Origin: ATZT02 sp038145175
GTDB lineage: Bacteria; Actinomycetota; Actinomycetes; S36-B12; UBA5976
Length of the DNA stretch: 64,000 bases
Assembly (NCBI GenBank): GCA_038145175.1
Contig: JAYQPE010000003.1
Location: forward strand, 124,001 to 188,000
Direction of reading: 5' to 3'
The notes beneath the pieces were generated by a model, which did no database searches, had not been told where the DNA came from, and saw nothing but the letters and a program-made list of their open reading frames with translations. Position numbers and translations under genes: made by a program. Positions 1 to 7,771 of the stretch are shown here, in pieces. Numbering within the stretch: the stretch's first letter is position 1; the number at the start of each line of letters is the position of its first letter.

Positions 1-553
1 TACCTGTAATGGTTCCACCAGTTCCAGAACCGGCTACTACTGCAGCTACTTTTCCATCAGTGTCATTCCAAATTTCTAAAGCGGTAGTTTGACGATGGAT
101 TTCTGGATTTGCTGGATTTTGAAATTGTCTAACTAAAACAGCACCTTCTTTTTCCCCAATTTCTTCTGCTTTTGCTACAGCACCTTTCATTCCTTCTGCA
201 GCAGGAGTTAATACAAGTTGAGCTCCATACGCTTTTAATAAAGTTCGTCTTTCTTTACTCATAGAATCTGGCATTGTCAGAATTACTTTGTAACCACGTG
301 CTGCTCCAACCATTGCTAGTGCAATTCCGGTGTTTCCTGAAGTCGCTTCAACAATTGAGCCACCTGGTTTTAATTTTCCTGATTTTTCTGCATCATCAAT
401 CATGGCAATTCCAATGCGATCTTTAACTGAAGCGGTTGGATTATAAAATTCTAATTTGGCATAGACATCTGCCTTGGCTCCATCTGTAATCCTATTTAAT
501 TTAACTAACGGGGTATTTCCTACAACTTGAGTGATGTTGTCATACACCTTCAT
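1..553 (-). CDS. cysK: Cysteine synthase A, 5' part (gene runs off the left edge)
   Basis: PLP-dependent O-acetylserine sulfhydrylase, which makes cysteine from O-acetylserine and sulfide in the cytoplasm. The visible 184 residues start MKVYDNITQVVGNTPLVKL, contain the PLP-lysine motif ASVKDRIG, the substrate-loop motif EATSGNTG, and end in the phosphate-binding glycine loop GSGTGGTITG. The ATG at 553 has an AGGAG just upstream. The C-terminal part lies outside the window. The closest alternative is cystathionine beta-synthase, whose catalytic domain begins similarly; the NPTASVKDRIG context favours cysteine synthase, but the missing C-terminus (where CBS domains would be) prevents certainty. 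Confidence 0.88.
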   Translation of the reverse strand, partial: MKVYDNITQVVGNTPLVKLNRITDGAKADVYAKLEFYNPTASVKDRIGIAMIDDAEKSGKLKPGGSIVEATSGNTGIALAMVGAARGYKVILTMPDSMSKERRTLLKAYGAQLVLTPAAEGMKGAVAKAEEIGEKEGAVLVRQFQNPANPEIHRQTTALEIWNDTDGKVAAVVAGSGTGGTITG

Positions 554-637
554 TTTGACTCCTAAATTTTTGGCTACAGATGTTTACTTTTAAATATTTT
601 ATGGGTGAATCTAGCCACCCGCGACTTGGCTTATTTA

Positions 638-671
638 ATTGCAAAATCTTTGCAATAACACAAATGTGTTA
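638..671. promoter_or_regulatory. Two adjacent dyads between divergent cysK and thioredoxin-like gene
   Basis: Two perfect dyads lie side by side in the 145-bp divergent spacer: ATTGCAAA-atc-TTTGCAAT (638-656) and TAACACA-aa-TGTGTTA (656-671). Neither is followed by a T-run, and both lie between two divergent starts, so operator sites are a better reading than a terminator. No regulator can be named from the sequence. Confidence 0.4.
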
Positions 672-698
672 AAAAATTAGGTTGATAATGCGTATTAA

Positions 699-1169
699 AT
701 GAAGTTACGACAGAATAAGAGAATGGAACAAAATCATTTACTGCTCATAGTCAGTGTTCTATTCATCTCTACCCTCTTAGGTTTATATTTCAACTTTTCA
801 AGGGGAAAACTTGTAGAGAAATACTCCAACAAATCTCAATTTGAGAAATTAGATTTACCTATTCAGCTTTCATCGGAAGCAACTATATTGTTGTTTTCAA
901 CTCAATACTGCTCAATATGTCCTGGGGTTAAAAAACAAATTGAGAAATATATCAATAATTCAAAAGATATTTCATTACATCAAATAGATGCTGTTGATAA
1001 AATTGATGTAGCTAGATTTCTTCATGTAAAAAGTTCTCCTACCACTATTTTTTTTGATGCTTTAGGCAATGAATTTGGAAGAATTATTGGAGCTCCTAAA
1101 GAAAATGAATTAAAACAAACCTTAGCTAAAATAAACAAATTACGAAAGGAAACAACAAATGCAAATTGA
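699..1169 (+). CDS. Membrane-anchored thioredoxin-like protein
   Basis: Predicted thiol-disulfide protein held outside the membrane by one N-terminal segment (about residues 14-33, LLLIVSVLFISTLLGLYFNF). The thioredoxin-like domain follows, with a CxxC active site in the form CSIC-P after a strand ending LLFSTQY, and a cis-proline region SSPTT. This order (strand, CxxC, helix, SPT) is that of the thioredoxin fold. The next gene, a DUF4395 membrane protein, overlaps it by 11 bp, a pairing I recall from other actinobacteria. Possible roles are disulfide exchange or reductant supply outside the membrane. The start is uncertain: an ATG at 723 would shorten the cytoplasmic tail by 8 residues, and neither start has a strong ribosome binding site. 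Confidence 0.7.
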   Translation: MKLRQNKRMEQNHLLLIVSVLFISTLLGLYFNFSRGKLVEKYSNKSQFEKLDLPIQLSSEATILLFSTQYCSICPGVKKQIEKYINNSKDISLHQIDAVDKIDVARFLHVKSSPTTIFFDALGNEFGRIIGAPKENELKQTLAKINKLRKETTNAN

Positions 1170-1572
1170 TTCTAGAGGTCCAAGATTTGGTGCAACTATA
1201 ACTTTATTGGTTTTAATTGCTGTGCTTTATTTTGAAAGTATTTCTTTGCTTGTTTTTCAAACTATTATTTGGGCCATAGGAGCTATTTTTGGTCCGCACA
1301 AATCTCCTTATGGTTGGATCTTTAAAACTTTAGTCAAACCTAGATTAAAAAAAGTTGGCGAACTTGAAAATGTTAAGCCACCACAATTTGCTCAGTTAGT
1401 TGGATTTCTTTTTGGAATAGTTGGAATCATCGGATTTTTAATTGGATCTATGCCAGTATTTCTAATTGCAACTGCATTTGCCTTAGCGGCAGCATTTTTA
1501 AATTCCGTATTTAATTTCTGCTTAGGTTGCGAAATGTATCTTCTATTAGTTAAGGCTAGACTAATTAGATGA
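1159..1572 (+). CDS. DUF4395 family membrane protein
   Basis: Small integral membrane protein of 137 residues with about four hydrophobic segments. It carries the features of DUF4395 proteins: an N-terminal GPRFGA motif, a central FGPHKSPYGWIF segment, and a C-terminal FNFCLGCEMYLL with a CxxC pair at the membrane edge. It overlaps the thioredoxin-like gene upstream and the DinB-like gene downstream by a few bases, so the three are probably translated from one mRNA. The CxxC and the thioredoxin neighbour suggest a membrane redox partnership; the actual function of the family is unknown. Confidence 0.75.
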   Translation: MQIDSRGPRFGATITLLVLIAVLYFESISLLVFQTIIWAIGAIFGPHKSPYGWIFKTLVKPRLKKVGELENVKPPQFAQLVGFLFGIVGIIGFLIGSMPVFLIATAFALAAAFLNSVFNFCLGCEMYLLLVKARLIR

Positions 1573-2015
1573 GTCAAATAGCAAAAGATTACTTAAACCT
1601 AGGAAACGATTTTGTTTCTTTTGTTAAATCCAAAAGTAATGCCGAACTAAGTAAACCTGGCCCTGAAAACGAATGGTCTGCATCTTTTGCAATTCATCAC
1701 CTTGCTGATTTTGAAATTCATTTTGCAGCTAGATTTTTGAGAATAATCACAGAGGAAAATCCTGAAATTCAATCCTATGATGAATCTTTGTATGTTAATA
1801 AATTAAATTACCAAAACCGAGACGTTAGAAAATCAATTCAAACAATTGAAACTGTTAGAAATCAACTCGGTGAAATATTGAATAATTTAGGTGAACAAGA
1901 TTTCAATAGACCTGCAAAACATACTGAAAAAGGTCAAATTACCTTGGCTGATCTAGTTGGTTATTGCAACAACCACATAAAAAATCACCTAGATCAAGTT
2001 AAAAATTCTCTTTAA
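1569..2015 (+). CDS. DinB-like four-helix protein
   Basis: 148-residue helical protein resembling the DinB/YfiT metal-binding four-helix fold. Supporting features are the motif ENEWSASFAIHHLADFEIHFAARF, with histidines on the second helix, and the terminal NHIKNHLDQV, matching the usual three-histidine pattern. Members are metal-dependent thiol-transferases or damage-inducible proteins of unclear role, and nothing here fixes the substrate. It starts 4 bp inside the DUF4395 gene. Its stop codon overlaps the stop of convergent ptsI within four bases (TTAA at 2012-2015). Confidence 0.65.
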   Translation: MSQIAKDYLNLGNDFVSFVKSKSNAELSKPGPENEWSASFAIHHLADFEIHFAARFLRIITEENPEIQSYDESLYVNKLNYQNRDVRKSIQTIETVRNQLGEILNNLGEQDFNRPAKHTEKGQITLADLVGYCNNHIKNHLDQVKNSL

Positions 2016-3643
2016 TTAAAAAGTTTTACCGCTAATTCTTTCGCTTCAAAAGCATTTTTAGTTTTAAGAATCTCTTTAGCAATATTTTGGCATTTTCCTA
2101 AATCTTGATTTGCAATAAAACTTTTAACTTCAGTAATTGAATTTGAAGCCATCGATAAAGAATTAACACCTAATCCAATTAGCACTGCTGCAAGAAGTGG
2201 ATCTGCTGCTGCTTCACCACAAACACCCAGTGGTTTGCCTTGGGCATTTTTTCCAACAATTTCAATAGTTCTTAAAACAGCAGGATGCCAAGAGTTTGTT
2301 AAATCACTTAATCTTGAGTCAAGACGATCAGCAGCCATAACGTATTGCGTTAGGTCATTTGTGCCAAAACTTGCAAAATCAACAATTTCAAATATTTGAT
2401 CAGAAACCATGGCAGCAGATGGGGTTTCAATCATTACCCCAATTTTTTTTATTCCATTTTCTTTTGCCAAATTAGAAAACTCGAGTGCTTCATCGGCAGT
2501 ATCAATCATCGGAGCCATTACCCAAACATCACATTTGCCTGATTCTTGAGCAATAGAAATCGCTTTAATTTGATCTTTGATAACACTATGAAATTCTCTT
2601 ATTAATCTCCACCCTCTTACTCCTAGTGCAGGATTTTCTTCTTTAACACTGTTTAAAAAAGGCACCGGTTTATCGCTGCCAGCATCAAGTGTTCTAATTA
2701 TGACTTTTTTTCCTTGAAAAATTTCAAAAATTTCAGAATATACTTTGACTTGCTCGCTTATTGAAGGTGCTGTTATTTGATTTAAGTACAGTAACTCAGT
2801 TCTAAATAAACCAATACCTTCTGCTTCATTAATTATTGCTTTTTTTGCATCAACAATGTTTCCACAATTTGCAAGTAGTTGAATTATGGTGTTGTCTTGT
2901 AATTTACCTGGACCAGAAATTCGTTTATAGCGATTTATTAATTCAGACTCTCTCGCTTTTTCACTTTCTACAAAATCGAAATCAGGTTCTTTAACTAAAA
3001 AACCTTCTCGCCCATTTATTAAAACAAGATCATCTTCTTTTAAATTTCTAGCGTCACTGCAACCAACGATTGCCGGTATTCCTAAATTCCTTGCCACAAT
3101 CGCAGTATGACTCGTTGGTCCACCGTTTTCAATCACTAATCCTTTTACGTAAGAAAGATTCATTGTAGATGTATCGGAAGGGGTAAGATCAGCTGCTACT
3201 ACAATGCAATCTTCATTTAATTCGAATTCAGGAAATTCTTCTCCCATAATATTTAACTTAAGTAGATTATTGATACCGTTTATATCCTCTACTCTTTCCG
3301 CAAAATAACCTCCAATATTTTCTAGTTTTTTCTTAAATTGGTCAAAAACTACTTCAATTAATTCATTTAATGTATTTTTACTTTTATAATTTTCCCAATT
3401 ATTGATAAACTCTGATTTTAAATCGGGATCATTTGCCATCATAGATTGTGCTTCTAGAATTCCTTGCATAACTTCATCACTTACAAGTCGCGATTGCGAT
3501 TCAAGATAAATTGATACATTATCTAATGAATCAAGAATAGATTCTAGATTTCCTGTGATATTTAATAATTGATGTTGTATCTCTAGTTTCTTTATTTTTG
3601 CATATGCTACACCTGGAGAAACTCCAGTCCCAATTAATTTCAT
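2012..3643 (-). CDS. ptsI: PTS enzyme I (phosphoenolpyruvate-protein phosphotransferase)
   Basis: Cytoplasmic enzyme that takes phosphate from PEP and passes it to HPr, the first step of sugar uptake by the PTS. At 543 residues it is near the usual 560-575. The active histidine is H179 in GGPTSHTAIVARNLGIPAIVG. The PEP-binding barrel shows IGLFRTELLYL, ALGVRGWR, and FASFGTNDLTQYVMAADR, with the C-terminal catalytic cysteine region GVCGEAAADP. It follows ptsH directly and is the last gene of the fructose operon, so this operon encodes the whole phosphorelay. The stop is shared with the convergent DinB-like gene. Confidence 0.96.
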   Translation of the reverse strand: MKLIGTGVSPGVAYAKIKKLEIQHQLLNITGNLESILDSLDNVSIYLESQSRLVSDEVMQGILEAQSMMANDPDLKSEFINNWENYKSKNTLNELIEVVFDQFKKKLENIGGYFAERVEDINGINNLLKLNIMGEEFPEFELNEDCIVVAADLTPSDTSTMNLSYVKGLVIENGGPTSHTAIVARNLGIPAIVGCSDARNLKEDDLVLINGREGFLVKEPDFDFVESEKARESELINRYKRISGPGKLQDNTIIQLLANCGNIVDAKKAIINEAEGIGLFRTELLYLNQITAPSISEQVKVYSEIFEIFQGKKVIIRTLDAGSDKPVPFLNSVKEENPALGVRGWRLIREFHSVIKDQIKAISIAQESGKCDVWVMAPMIDTADEALEFSNLAKENGIKKIGVMIETPSAAMVSDQIFEIVDFASFGTNDLTQYVMAADRLDSRLSDLTNSWHPAVLRTIEIVGKNAQGKPLGVCGEAAADPLLAAVLIGLGVNSLSMASNSITEVKSFIANQDLGKCQNIAKEILKTKNAFEAKELAVKLFN

Positions 3644-3916
3644 TTAATGATCGTAATTTGTAGAAATAATTGAACTTAAATTTGAAATTAATTCATTTGC
3701 CTGATCTGAATCCTCATTAATTACGATCTCAACTTCTTCCCCAAATTTAATTCCAAGACCCAATACGGATAACAAACTGGCAGCATTTGTGTTCGCATTT
3801 CCAGGTCTGCCAATTTTTACTTCGACTCCACTTTTTGCTACTGCTTTGACAAATAAAGATGCTGGACGAGCATGCAATCCAACGGCACTGGCAACTTTAA
3901 CAATTTGACTAGGCAT
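3644..3916 (-). CDS. ptsH: PTS phosphocarrier HPr
   Basis: 90-residue phosphocarrier passing phosphate from enzyme I to the fructose IIA protein. H15 lies in the canonical GLHARPA motif. A serine (S47, in AASLLSVLGLGI) sits where the regulatory Ser46 of firmicute HPr lies, but no HPr kinase gene is in view, so regulation by it cannot be claimed. An AGAGGA ribosome binding site precedes the ATG. A strong hairpin separates the gene from the upstream IIC gene, which may set HPr and EI expression apart from the permease. Confidence 0.95.
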   Translation of the reverse strand: MPSQIVKVASAVGLHARPASLFVKAVAKSGVEVKIGRPGNANTNAASLLSVLGLGIKFGEEVEIVINEDSDQANELISNLSSIISTNYDH

Positions 3917-3934
3917 AAATCCTCTTAATAATTA

Positions 3935-3968
3935 GTGGGGTGAAAGTTATTGTAAACTTTCACCCCAC
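3935..3968 (-). terminator. Strong intercistronic hairpin between fructose IIC and ptsH
   Basis: Perfect 14-bp inverted repeat, GTGGGGTGAAAGTT and its complement, with a 6-nt loop, lying between the IIC stop and the ptsH ribosome binding site. On the minus strand no T-run follows (TAATTATTAA comes next), so it may be a partial terminator, an RNA-stability element or a processing site rather than a full stop. The clear effect would be different amounts of ptsHI and permease mRNA. Confidence 0.6.
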
Positions 3969-3976
3969 AATTTGTT

Positions 3977-5035
3977 TTACTTGGAACCAATACCTTTAGC
4001 TACAAATACTGCGCCTGTAGTTACTAAAGTTCCAATTACTATTGCAATTAAATAAGTGAATGCTCCACCGATTAAAGGAAGTACCCAAATACCACCGTGA
4101 GGTGCTTGCAAAGTGTTTCCAAAAGCCATGACAAGTCCACCTGTAACACCTGAACCGATCATGATTGATGGAATGACTCTCAATGGATCTGCTGCTGCGA
4201 ATGGAATTGCGCCTTCAGTGATGAAGGAAGCTCCCAGTACCCATGCTGCTTTACCATTTTCTCTTTCAGCATCAGTGAATGATTTCTTTCTCAGAACTGT
4301 TGCCAAAGCAAGACCAAGTGGTGGCGTCATACCTGCTGCCATCACTGCTGCCATTACTACCCACTCTTTAGCTGAAGTTGCACCAGCTGCAACGTTTGCT
4401 AATCCACCAGCTGCAAATGTGTAGGCAACTTTGTTTACCGGTCCACCCATATCAAATGCCATCATCAAGCCAAGAACTACTCCAAGAACAACTGCGCTTC
4501 CTGTACCAATTCCTGCTAACCAAGATGACAATCCACTATTCAATGCTGCAACGGGTTTTCCAACTACGTACAGCATTACAAAACCAACAACAATTGTTGT
4601 TAGAAGTGGGTTAACCACAATCGGCATGATGCTTCTTAATGCAGAAGGCACCTTCCAATTTGCGATATAGCGTGCTACAAGACCTGCAAGAAGACCACCA
4701 AGTAATCCTCCAAGGAATCCAGCACCAATTGCTCCTGCAATTGATCCCGCAACAAATCCCGGAGCAATACCTGGACGATCAGCGATTGCGAAGGCAATGT
4801 AACCGGCCAAAACTGGAACTAAAAATCCAAATGCAGTTGCACCTAAACGAAAGATGATTGCAGGAATGTTATTTGCTGCTAGAGCTTCCGTTAAAGATGG
4901 TTTTACTACTTCGATTGGATCGGTCAACATAAATCCGATTGCAATCAAAATACCGCCTGCGGCCACAAAAGGAATCATGTAACTGACACCTGTTAATAGC
5001 CATTGACGTACTTCATTTGCTTTTGCCACGTGCAT
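3977..5035 (-). CDS. PTS fructose transporter subunit IIC
   Basis: Membrane channel component of the fructose phosphotransferase system; about eight to nine hydrophobic segments in 352 residues, the expected size of a stand-alone IIC. Family features include IAFAIADRPGIAPGF near residues 80-95, the glycine-rich FLGGLLGGLLAG loop, and FITEGAIPFAAADPLRVIPS, the conserved substrate-region motif, plus LQAPHGGIWVLP near the C-terminus. In many actinobacteria IIA, IIB and IIC are fused as FruA; here they are three genes. It lies between two hairpins (5079-5101 and 3935-3968). The first codons (MHVAKANEVRQWLL) resemble the linker that joins B to C in fused forms. Confidence 0.93.
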   Translation of the reverse strand: MHVAKANEVRQWLLTGVSYMIPFVAAGGILIAIGFMLTDPIEVVKPSLTEALAANNIPAIIFRLGATAFGFLVPVLAGYIAFAIADRPGIAPGFVAGSIAGAIGAGFLGGLLGGLLAGLVARYIANWKVPSALRSIMPIVVNPLLTTIVVGFVMLYVVGKPVAALNSGLSSWLAGIGTGSAVVLGVVLGLMMAFDMGGPVNKVAYTFAAGGLANVAAGATSAKEWVVMAAVMAAGMTPPLGLALATVLRKKSFTDAERENGKAAWVLGASFITEGAIPFAAADPLRVIPSIMIGSGVTGGLVMAFGNTLQAPHGGIWVLPLIGGAFTYLIAIVIGTLVTTGAVFVAKGIGSK

Positions 5036-5078
5036 CCTCCCTACTCATTCGATAAACCTATTTGATTTACCGAATTCT

Positions 5079-5101
5079 TTTCCGAAAATTATTTTCGGAA
5101 A
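5079..5101 (-). promoter_or_regulatory. Hairpin directly after the IIB stop codon
   Basis: Two 11-bp perfect arms (TTTCCGAAAAT / ATTTTCGGAAA) around a single central base, starting immediately after the IIB stop codon. No T-run follows in the direction of transcription, so an mRNA processing or stability element is more likely than a terminator. It could also be a protein-binding palindrome. Confidence 0.5.
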
Positions 5102-5102
5102 C

Positions 5103-5414
5103 CTATTTTTTTGCTACTAATTTCTCGGCTTCCGCAATCAAAGCAGCAGCATCTTTGATTGCCTGTTTTGGAATACTTTGTACAATTAGTTTTCCATCAA
5201 ATCTTTCTTTATCTCGTATTCCAATATCATTTGCAAAAATCACAACGTCAGCACTTTCAATCTGCTCTTTTGTAACAGGTTTCAATCCCCCGGCTCCTTG
5301 CGTTTCTACGTGTATTTCATGACCAGCCGCTTTGCTAGCTCTTTCTAAAGCTTCAGCTGCCATAAATGTGTGAGCTATTCCTGTGGCACAGGATGTAACC
5401 GCAACTATTTTCAT
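5103..5414 (-). CDS. PTS fructose transporter subunit IIB
   Basis: 103-residue cytoplasmic phosphocarrier that receives phosphate from IIA and gives it to fructose during transport. The active cysteine is C9 in MKIVAVTSCATGIAHTFMAA, the hallmark of fructose-type IIB (PTS_IIB_fruc), followed by KVETQGAGG-like sequence (here HVETQGAGGLKP). The start overlaps the IIA stop by 4 bp, implying translational coupling. A palindromic hairpin follows the stop. The length and motif leave little room for another assignment. Confidence 0.94.
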   Translation of the reverse strand: MKIVAVTSCATGIAHTFMAAEALERASKAAGHEIHVETQGAGGLKPVTKEQIESADVVIFANDIGIRDKERFDGKLIVQSIPKQAIKDAAALIAEAEKLVAKK

Positions 5415-5866
5415 GCATGCTCCTTTTCTTTGTTGAGTAAATCTAAAATCTCATTTTTATTATTTGAATTTCTTAAAACTTGTGTAAATTCTTGATCCAT
5501 CAATTTTCGAGCAAGATTAGCCAGGATTTCTAAATGTTGATCTCCACTATTTTCTGGCACAACTATCATCAGTAACACACTTGCAGGAATTTCTTCAGGA
5601 TCAAAAATTATTGGGCTGCTTGTTCTAGCGATTACAACAGTAGGAGTATCTATGCCACTTGATCTCGCGTGCGGAATTGCTATTCCATCGACTTGAGGCG
5701 TACCTATTTCATCGCGCTTTAAAACATCCTCAACAATTTTTTCTTTATTTCGACCACGTTTACTCGTAACTATTAAATCTGTCAATTTTTGTATTGCGTC
5801 AAATTTATCTTTTGCAATCAAATTCAAATCAATTAAGTTTGCATCAAAAATATTATTAGTTGACAT
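5411..5866 (-). CDS. PTS fructose transporter subunit IIA
   Basis: Cytoplasmic IIA domain protein of about 151 residues. The active histidine is H66 in VDGIAIPHARS, in the usual position after GTPQ. I placed the start at the ATG at 5866 (MSTNNIFDAN) rather than the one at 5899, because a purine-rich stretch lies just before 5866, no ribosome binding site lies before 5899, and the 5866 start begins at the conserved domain edge. It overlaps the end of fruK by 11 bp and the start of IIB by 4 bp. Confidence 0.9.
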   Translation of the reverse strand: MSTNNIFDANLIDLNLIAKDKFDAIQKLTDLIVTSKRGRNKEKIVEDVLKRDEIGTPQVDGIAIPHARSSGIDTPTVVIARTSSPIIFDPEEIPASVLLMIVVPENSGDQHLEILANLARKLMDQEFTQVLRNSNNKNEILDLLNKEKEHA

Positions 5867-6800
5867 TTTCCAACTCTCTTTGAAAATCAATTTCTTCATT
5901 TAACAAAACTTCGATTTTGTTGGCTTGTTCAAATGTAGGGATTGCTGTACCTGGTAACGAAACCGATGCTGCCGACCATTTAACGGCTTCTTTCAATGCT
6001 TCAGCATTTTGCCCTGCTGCAAGAAATATTGCTAACAAAATATCGCCCGCTCCAACCGGAATGCCATGTACTTGATGAGTAGGTTCTGCAAAAATCACAT
6101 TATTTTCATCTACAAATAATGCTCCATCAGAACCAAGAGAACATAAGACTTTTCTAACACCATCATTAACAATGCTTTTACAAGCATCAACTGCTTGTCG
6201 AATGTTATTTATCTGGTAACCAACCAGTGATGATAATTCTTGTTGATTTGGTTTAATTAAATCAGGTTTCACTTCTCTTAGAACTTTATATAAAACGTCG
6301 CCACTTGCATCTACAGCTACATTTGCACTTTTTGACTTTGCAAAATTGATAAGTTCAGGATAAACATTATCAGAAGTTTCTGGACTTGGTTGACCTGCTA
6401 AAACTACCCAATTTTTTTTAAGCCAGAATTTGGCAATTGATTTTTTAATTTCAATTAATGTGTTTGAATCTATTGGACTACCTGGTTCATTTATTTTTGT
6501 CACATCACCATTTGCTTCAACTAGGGTAAGATTTGTTCTAATTGAATTTGATGTAGTTAGAATCTTATGTTTGATTTTTTGATCATCAAGAGCTGTACTT
6601 AACCATTTACTTGATAAGCCTCCACCAACAAGAATGGCAAAAGTTTTTGCTCCATACGAGTTAAGCGCTCTTGAAACATTTACTCCTTTTCCTCCTGGAT
6701 CTACTTGAACAGAATTAACTCGATTAATAACACCTTTTTCAAGATGAGATAAATACAAAGTTCTATCAATACTTGGATTTAGAGTTACAGTGATTATCAT
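5856..6800 (-). CDS. fruK: 1-phosphofructokinase
   Basis: PfkB-family kinase that converts fructose 1-phosphate, the product of the fructose PTS, to fructose 1,6-bisphosphate. The 314 residues begin MIITVTLNPSIDRTLYL and contain the PfkB signature PGGKGVNVSRAL and the catalytic anion-hole motif VGAGD (HGIPVGAGDILLAIFLA) with the aspartate base. KPNQQELSSLVG is the usual nucleotide-region motif. It overlaps the regulator gene upstream by 4 bp. Tagatose-6-phosphate kinase is the only near alternative, and the linked fructose PTS argues against it. Confidence 0.94.
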   Translation of the reverse strand: MIITVTLNPSIDRTLYLSHLEKGVINRVNSVQVDPGGKGVNVSRALNSYGAKTFAILVGGGLSSKWLSTALDDQKIKHKILTTSNSIRTNLTLVEANGDVTKINEPGSPIDSNTLIEIKKSIAKFWLKKNWVVLAGQPSPETSDNVYPELINFAKSKSANVAVDASGDVLYKVLREVKPDLIKPNQQELSSLVGYQINNIRQAVDACKSIVNDGVRKVLCSLGSDGALFVDENNVIFAEPTHQVHGIPVGAGDILLAIFLAAGQNAEALKEAVKWSAASVSLPGTAIPTFEQANKIEVLLNEEIDFQRELENVN

Positions 6801-7558
6801 GCTCTAATCACCATTGGCCCTAATTCTTCAATTTCTTGAGCAAATCTATTATTTATTTCTGAGTCTGTGATTACTACATCTACATCTGAAATATTTCCAA
6901 ATGAAGCAAAATGATCTTGCCCAAATTTTGTGTGATCTACTAAAACAACTTTTCTTCTGGCAGATTGCAACATAGCATTTTTAACTTTTGCTTCTGCTTG
7001 ATCTGGCGTTGTTAAACCTCGTTCTGCGGAAATTCCATTTGTGCCAACTAAAACAACATCGGCAAATAATCCTTCTAGTCCAGTTAGTGCTGTTTGGTCT
7101 ACACAAGCCATGGTTGTTCCTCTAACTCTGCCTCCAAGCATCACCACTGTGATGTTTTTCTTTTCAGCTAATAAACCTGCATGTAATACCGAATTTGTCA
7201 CAACAGTTAGTTTGTAGTTATCTGGTATTAAAGTAATTAATCTTGATGTTGTAGTACCTGCATCAACAATGATTGCGCCTTCTTCAGGAATTTCATCCAA
7301 AGCAACTGTTGCAATTCTTTCTTTTTCTTCCAACATTAAGTTCGATCTGGAAACTACGCTTGGTTCAAATCCAAGTCTGGTCAATGGCATTGCACCACCG
7401 TGTACGCGACGCAACAGGCCTTGTTGATGAAGTTCTGTTAAATCTCGACGGATCGTTTCAGGGGTTACGTCTAACGATTCAGCTAAAACTTGAACAGATG
7501 CATGTCCAAAGGAAATGACTTGTTCAAGAATTGCTCTATGTCGTTGCGGCGCGTACAA
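6797..7558 (-). CDS. DeoR-family transcriptional regulator of the fructose operon
   Basis: 253-residue sugar-operon repressor. The N-terminus has the DeoR helix-turn-helix (ASVQVLAESLDVTPETIRRDLTEL) followed by the family linker GLLRRVHGGA. The C-terminal DeoRC domain shows IVDAGTTTSRLI and the ISAERGLTTPD effector motif. The start is a TTG at 7558 preceded by AGAGAG, giving MYAPQRH, the usual beginning of actinobacterial FruR-like proteins. It is the first gene of the PTS operon, so autoregulation through the TTTGTT repeats at 7671-7708 is plausible. The inducer is probably fructose 1-phosphate, by family analogy. Confidence 0.9.
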   Translation of the reverse strand: MYAPQRHRAILEQVISFGHASVQVLAESLDVTPETIRRDLTELHQQGLLRRVHGGAMPLTRLGFEPSVVSRSNLMLEEKERIATVALDEIPEEGAIIVDAGTTTSRLITLIPDNYKLTVVTNSVLHAGLLAEKKNITVVMLGGRVRGTTMACVDQTALTGLEGLFADVVLVGTNGISAERGLTTPDQAEAKVKNAMLQSARRKVVLVDHTKFGQDHFASFGNISDVDVVITDSEINNRFAQEIEELGPMVIRA

Positions 7559-7629
7559 CTGTGGCTCTCTTTCTTGTCACTGAATAAACCTTGGGAGGGC
7601 GTCTTTCAGTTGGGGTATCTGCAAATACC

Positions 7630-7658
7630 TTGACCCTTACCTAACACCTTTATATATG
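7630..7658 (+). promoter_or_regulatory. Candidate promoter for the decarboxylase gene
   Basis: TTGACC at 7630-7635 and TATATG at 7653-7658 are separated by 17 bp; a shifted TATATA lies at 7651. It points toward the plus-strand decarboxylase gene at 7772 and overlaps the opposing fructose-operon promoter region. Confidence 0.45.
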
Positions 7659-7662
7659 TCTG

Positions 7663-7708
7663 TGTCAATCTTTGTTTATATTTGTTTTGGTAACAATTTA
7701 ATAACAAA
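7663..7708 (-). promoter_or_regulatory. Fructose-operon -35 box and candidate operator repeats
   Basis: On the minus strand a perfect TTGACA -35 lies at 7663-7668; no strong -10 is visible at the right distance. Next to it, 7671-7708 holds four related half-sites arranged symmetrically: TTTGTT at 7671 and 7681, then AACAA at 7692 and AACAAA at 7703. This twofold arrangement of T-rich half-sites is what a DeoR-type repressor often binds. Assignment to the neighbouring regulator is inference. Confidence 0.5.
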
Positions 7709-7771
7709 AATTGAAGTTTGAGCGTAAGCCTCGACTGATTCTTATTTACTCCTGCTTGGCAGACTCTTTTC

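Noticed and set aside
4113..4857. Several plus-strand open frames inside the fructose IIC gene
   Set aside because: They are shadows of the opposite strand: low-complexity Leu/Gln-rich translations, no ribosome binding sites, and the IIC reading frame is fully conserved.
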